A stretch of DNA of 64,000 bases from Micromonospora inyonensis (GTDB lineage: Bacteria; Actinomycetota; Actinomycetes; Mycobacteriales; Micromonosporaceae): NCBI RefSeq assembly GCF_900091415.1, contig NZ_FMHU01000002.1, positions 186,001 to 250,000 of the forward strand. The letters run 5' to 3'. Below, piece by piece: positions 61,786-64,000 of the stretch. Under the pieces are notes generated by a model. The model made no database searches, was not told the origin of the DNA, and was given only the letters and a program-made list of their open reading frames with translations. The translations under genes and the position numbers were made by a program. Positions within the stretch are counted from its first letter, which is position 1. Every line of letters begins with the position of its first letter.

Positions 61786-63227
61786 GGCCGCTCCTCCGTG
61801 CTCCGGGTCGCCCGTTCCAGGGTGAACCGACGGTCGGCGATGGCGTCGACGAAGTCCGCGTCGTGGGTGACCGTCACGACGCCGTGCCCGGCGTCGCGCA
61901 GCCCGGCGAACAGGTCGACCAGCTCCGACCAGGTGCGCCGGTCCTGCCCGAAGGTGGGCTCGTCGCAGACGAGCAGGCGGGGTGCGGTGGCCAGGGCCGT
62001 CGCCACGCTCAACCGCCGCGACTCCCCTCCGGAGAGGGTGTACGGGTTCGCCCTGGCCAGCCGCTCCAGCCGTAACCGGTCCAGCAGCTCGTCCACGGTG
62101 GCGCGGACGGCCGCCTCCGGGCGGCCGGTGCGGCGCGGCCCGAGCGCCAGCTCGTCGAAGACCGTACCGGTGACGAACTGGTGTTCCGGGTCCTGGAAGA
62201 CCGAGCCGATCCGCCGGGCCAGGGCGGGTGCCCGCCAGCGGTGCGGGGGAGTGCGCCGGTCGGCGTCGGCCAGTTCCGGGCTGGCGGTCGCCCGGCCGCT
62301 CCCCGGTCGGAGCAGCCCGCCGAGGAGCAGCGCGAGGGTGGACTTGCCCGCCCCGTTCGGGCCGAGGACGGCGAGCGCCTCGCCCGCGCGTACCGCCAGG
62401 TCGGTGGGGCCGAGCCGGGGCGGCAGGCCGAGCCGGTCGGCGGTGAGCAGCACCTCCCCGGCGGGCGCGACCGCCCGGCGCGGCGGCACCGGGTGGCCCG
62501 GCACCCAGACCCCGTCGGCGGCGAGCGCGGCACCGTGCTCGGCGAAGACCCGCTCGGGCGGCCCGTCGGCCCGCACACTGCCCCCGGCGGCGAGGACGAC
62601 CACCCGGTCGACCAGGGGCAGCGCCTCGGCGACCCGGTGTTCGACCAGGACCAGCGTGGTGTGGGCGTCCACCGCGTCGGCGACCGCCCGCCGGACCAGG
62701 GCCGCCCCGGCCGGGTCGAGGTTGGCGGTCGGCTCGTCCAGCAGCAGCAGTCCGGGACGCAACGCGAGCGCCCCGGCCAGGGCGAGGCGCTGCTGCTCCC
62801 CACCGGAAAGCGCGGCGGTCGGCCGGTCCCGGCCGTACGGGAAGCCGACCCGGGCCAGCGCCTCGTCCACCCGGGGCCAGATCCGATCCGCCGGCACCCC
62901 CCGGTTCTCCAACCCGAACGCCACGTCGTCGCCGCTGCGGGCCATCACGAGCTGGCTCTCCGGATGCTGGAAGACCATGCCCACCCGGTCCCGCGCCTCC
63001 TGCGGCGGGAGACCGTCGATCTCGATGTCACCGGCCCGCTCGCCGGAGTCCTCCGGCAGCAGGCCGGCCAGCGCGGCCAGCAGGGTGCTCTTGCCCGCGC
63101 CCGACGCGCCGAGCAGCAGCACCCGCTCGCCGGCCTCGATGCGCAGGTCGACGTCCCGGACGGCCCAGGCCCGCCGGCCCGCGTGCCGCCACCCGAACCC
63201 CCGCAGCCGTACGGAGACCCCACTCAC
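61782..63227 (-). CDS. Fused dual-ATPase ECF transporter ATP-binding protein (EcfA-EcfA')
   Basis: This 481-aa protein holds two ABC ATPase domains. Domain 1 has Walker A LGASGAGKST near residue 37, signature ALSGGEQQRLALAGAL and LLLLDEPTANLDP. Domain 2 has GPNGAGKST near 288, signature LSGGESRRLSVATAL and LLVCDEPTFGQD. The fusion replaces the two separate EcfA proteins of other species, as in YkoD. It follows the S-component by 4 bp and overlaps EcfT. Confidence 0.94.
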   Translation of the reverse strand: MSGVSVRLRGFGWRHAGRRAWAVRDVDLRIEAGERVLLLGASGAGKSTLLAALAGLLPEDSGERAGDIEIDGLPPQEARDRVGMVFQHPESQLVMARSGDDVAFGLENRGVPADRIWPRVDEALARVGFPYGRDRPTAALSGGEQQRLALAGALALRPGLLLLDEPTANLDPAGAALVRRAVADAVDAHTTLVLVEHRVAEALPLVDRVVVLAAGGSVRADGPPERVFAEHGAALAADGVWVPGHPVPPRRAVAPAGEVLLTADRLGLPPRLGPTDLAVRAGEALAVLGPNGAGKSTLALLLGGLLRPGSGRATASPELADADRRTPPHRWRAPALARRIGSVFQDPEHQFVTGTVFDELALGPRRTGRPEAAVRATVDELLDRLRLERLARANPYTLSGGESRRLSVATALATAPRLLVCDEPTFGQDRRTWSELVDLFAGLRDAGHGVVTVTHDADFVDAIADRRFTLERATRSTEERP

Positions 63228-63231
63228 CGGA

Positions 63232-63822
63232 TCAGACGAGGGTGCGGTCGCGGGCGGCGGGGAGGTGGGCCAGGGCCCCGGTGCGGGCCAGGGCGGTGGT
63301 CAGGGCGTACCCGCCGACACCCGTCACGACCGCGGCGCTGACCACGGTGAGCAGGGCGTACGGGATGCGGTAGCTGGTCAGGTCGTACTTGGCGTTCCAG
63401 ACGAAGAAGTCGAACACCGCCGCGCTGACGCCGGTCAGCACCCCGGCGAGCAGTGCGGTCGGCAGCCGGAACGAGCGGTACCGGAACGCGGCGAAGGCCA
63501 GCTCCGCGCCGAGACCCTGGACGATGCCCTGCGGGATGACCGTGCCGGCCCACTGGCTGCCCAGCAGCGCGGAGAGCACCGCCGCGACGGTCTCGCAGTA
63601 CAGGGCCGCGCCGGGCTTGCGGATCACCAGGCCACCCACCACGGCCGGCATCAGCCAGACCCCGTAGATGAGGGCCTGCGCCGGTGGGAAGAAGGCGAAC
63701 GCGCCGGATGTGGCGCTCCACACCAGGCCCCAGGCCCAGAAGATGACGCCGAAGGCGACCGCGATCACCGAGGCGACCACGATGTCGATGGTGCGCCAGC
63801 GGGGGTTGTCGAGCTTGCTCAT
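63232..63822 (-). CDS. ECF transporter S-component, YkoE-like (thiamine/hydroxymethylpyrimidine)
   Basis: This 196-aa protein has about five to six membrane helices and the YkoE-type block TIDIVVASVIAVAFGVIFWAW, plus QGLGAELAFAAFRYR. YkoE proteins bring in hydroxymethylpyrimidine or thiamine. ATG at 63822 follows GGGAG by 9 bp. The TPP riboswitch 88 bp upstream confirms the thiamine link. It is the first gene of the ykoE-ecfAA'-ecfT operon. Confidence 0.93.
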   Translation of the reverse strand: MSKLDNPRWRTIDIVVASVIAVAFGVIFWAWGLVWSATSGAFAFFPPAQALIYGVWLMPAVVGGLVIRKPGAALYCETVAAVLSALLGSQWAGTVIPQGIVQGLGAELAFAAFRYRSFRLPTALLAGVLTGVSAAVFDFFVWNAKYDLTSYRIPYALLTVVSAAVVTGVGGYALTTALARTGALAHLPAARDRTLV

Positions 63823-63910
63823 GGATACGTGCTCCCAGTCCGTGTGCGAACCAGGCAAGACGCACGTCGTACGCCCGGTGGCACCGGACGACGACGCGGC
63901 TGGAGACTGA

Positions 63911-64000
<90 letters not shown>

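Overview
The window is high-GC DNA with the gene order of an actinomycete chromosome. Vertically conserved blocks (rne-rplU-rpmA-obg, nadD-rsfS-phosphatase-degV-comEA-comEC-holA-rpsT, lepA, hemW, hrcA-dnaJ-rsmE, phoH-ybeY-CNNM-era-recO-uppS) follow the order known from Mycobacterium tuberculosis between rne (Rv2444c) and uppS (Rv2361c). GTG starts are common, several genes look leaderless, an XRE/DUF397 regulator pair is present, and short GGGGACCCC-type palindromes are scattered between genes. Together these point to Micromonosporaceae, probably Micromonospora or a close relative; the genus is an inference. No rRNA, tRNA, transposase, integrase, phage gene or CRISPR array was recognised.

Layout: 1-7.7 kb holds the 3' part of a B12-binding-type radical SAM gene, its DUF2344 partner, RNase E/G, ribosomal proteins L21 and L27, and the GTPase Obg. 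7.7-18.3 kb is variable: a GNAT acetyltransferase, a three-gene membrane/stress-type operon, a glycosyltransferase-methyltransferase pair, an SRPBCC-dehydrogenase pair, an orphan DUF397 protein, aminopeptidase N and a probably frameshifted small gene. 18.3-26.7 kb runs from nadD through the competence/DNA-uptake genes to holA and rpsT. 26.9-40.5 kb contains a phosphotransferase, a DUF4240 protein, lepA, a GlsB-like membrane protein, a sugar ABC importer without its own ATPase, a MOSC protein, a PhyH-type dioxygenase, a lysozyme-like secreted protein, an enoyl-CoA hydratase and hemW.

40.5-56.8 kb: a DUF4870 protein, the CIRCE-controlled hrcA-dnaJ-rsmE operon, PPK2, a short-chain dehydrogenase, a HIT protein, a serine hydrolase, a snapalysin-type protease, then phoH-ybeY-CNNM-(degenerate cytidine deaminase)-era, an acyltransferase, recO and uppS. 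56.9-60.1 kb is a small accessory island: a divergent arrangement of three tightly overlapping small genes and an XRE regulator with its DUF397 partner, followed by a pentapeptide-repeat protein. 60.1-64 kb is thiamine-related: an MTH1187-type thiamine-binding protein and a YkoE/EcfT/EcfA transporter under a TPP riboswitch that ends the window.

Two themes cut across the window. First, many genes have a -10-like hexamer (second base A, sixth base T, usually TANNNT) exactly six or seven bases before the start codon, the geometry expected of leaderless transcripts; this was used to choose several starts. Second, a family of roughly 50-bp double palindromes occurs at four intergenic sites. Two copies swallow the upstream stop codon into a long hairpin, and one forms the upstream part of a promoter. 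The best candidate for something undescribed is the 57.1-60.0 kb island together with this palindrome family.
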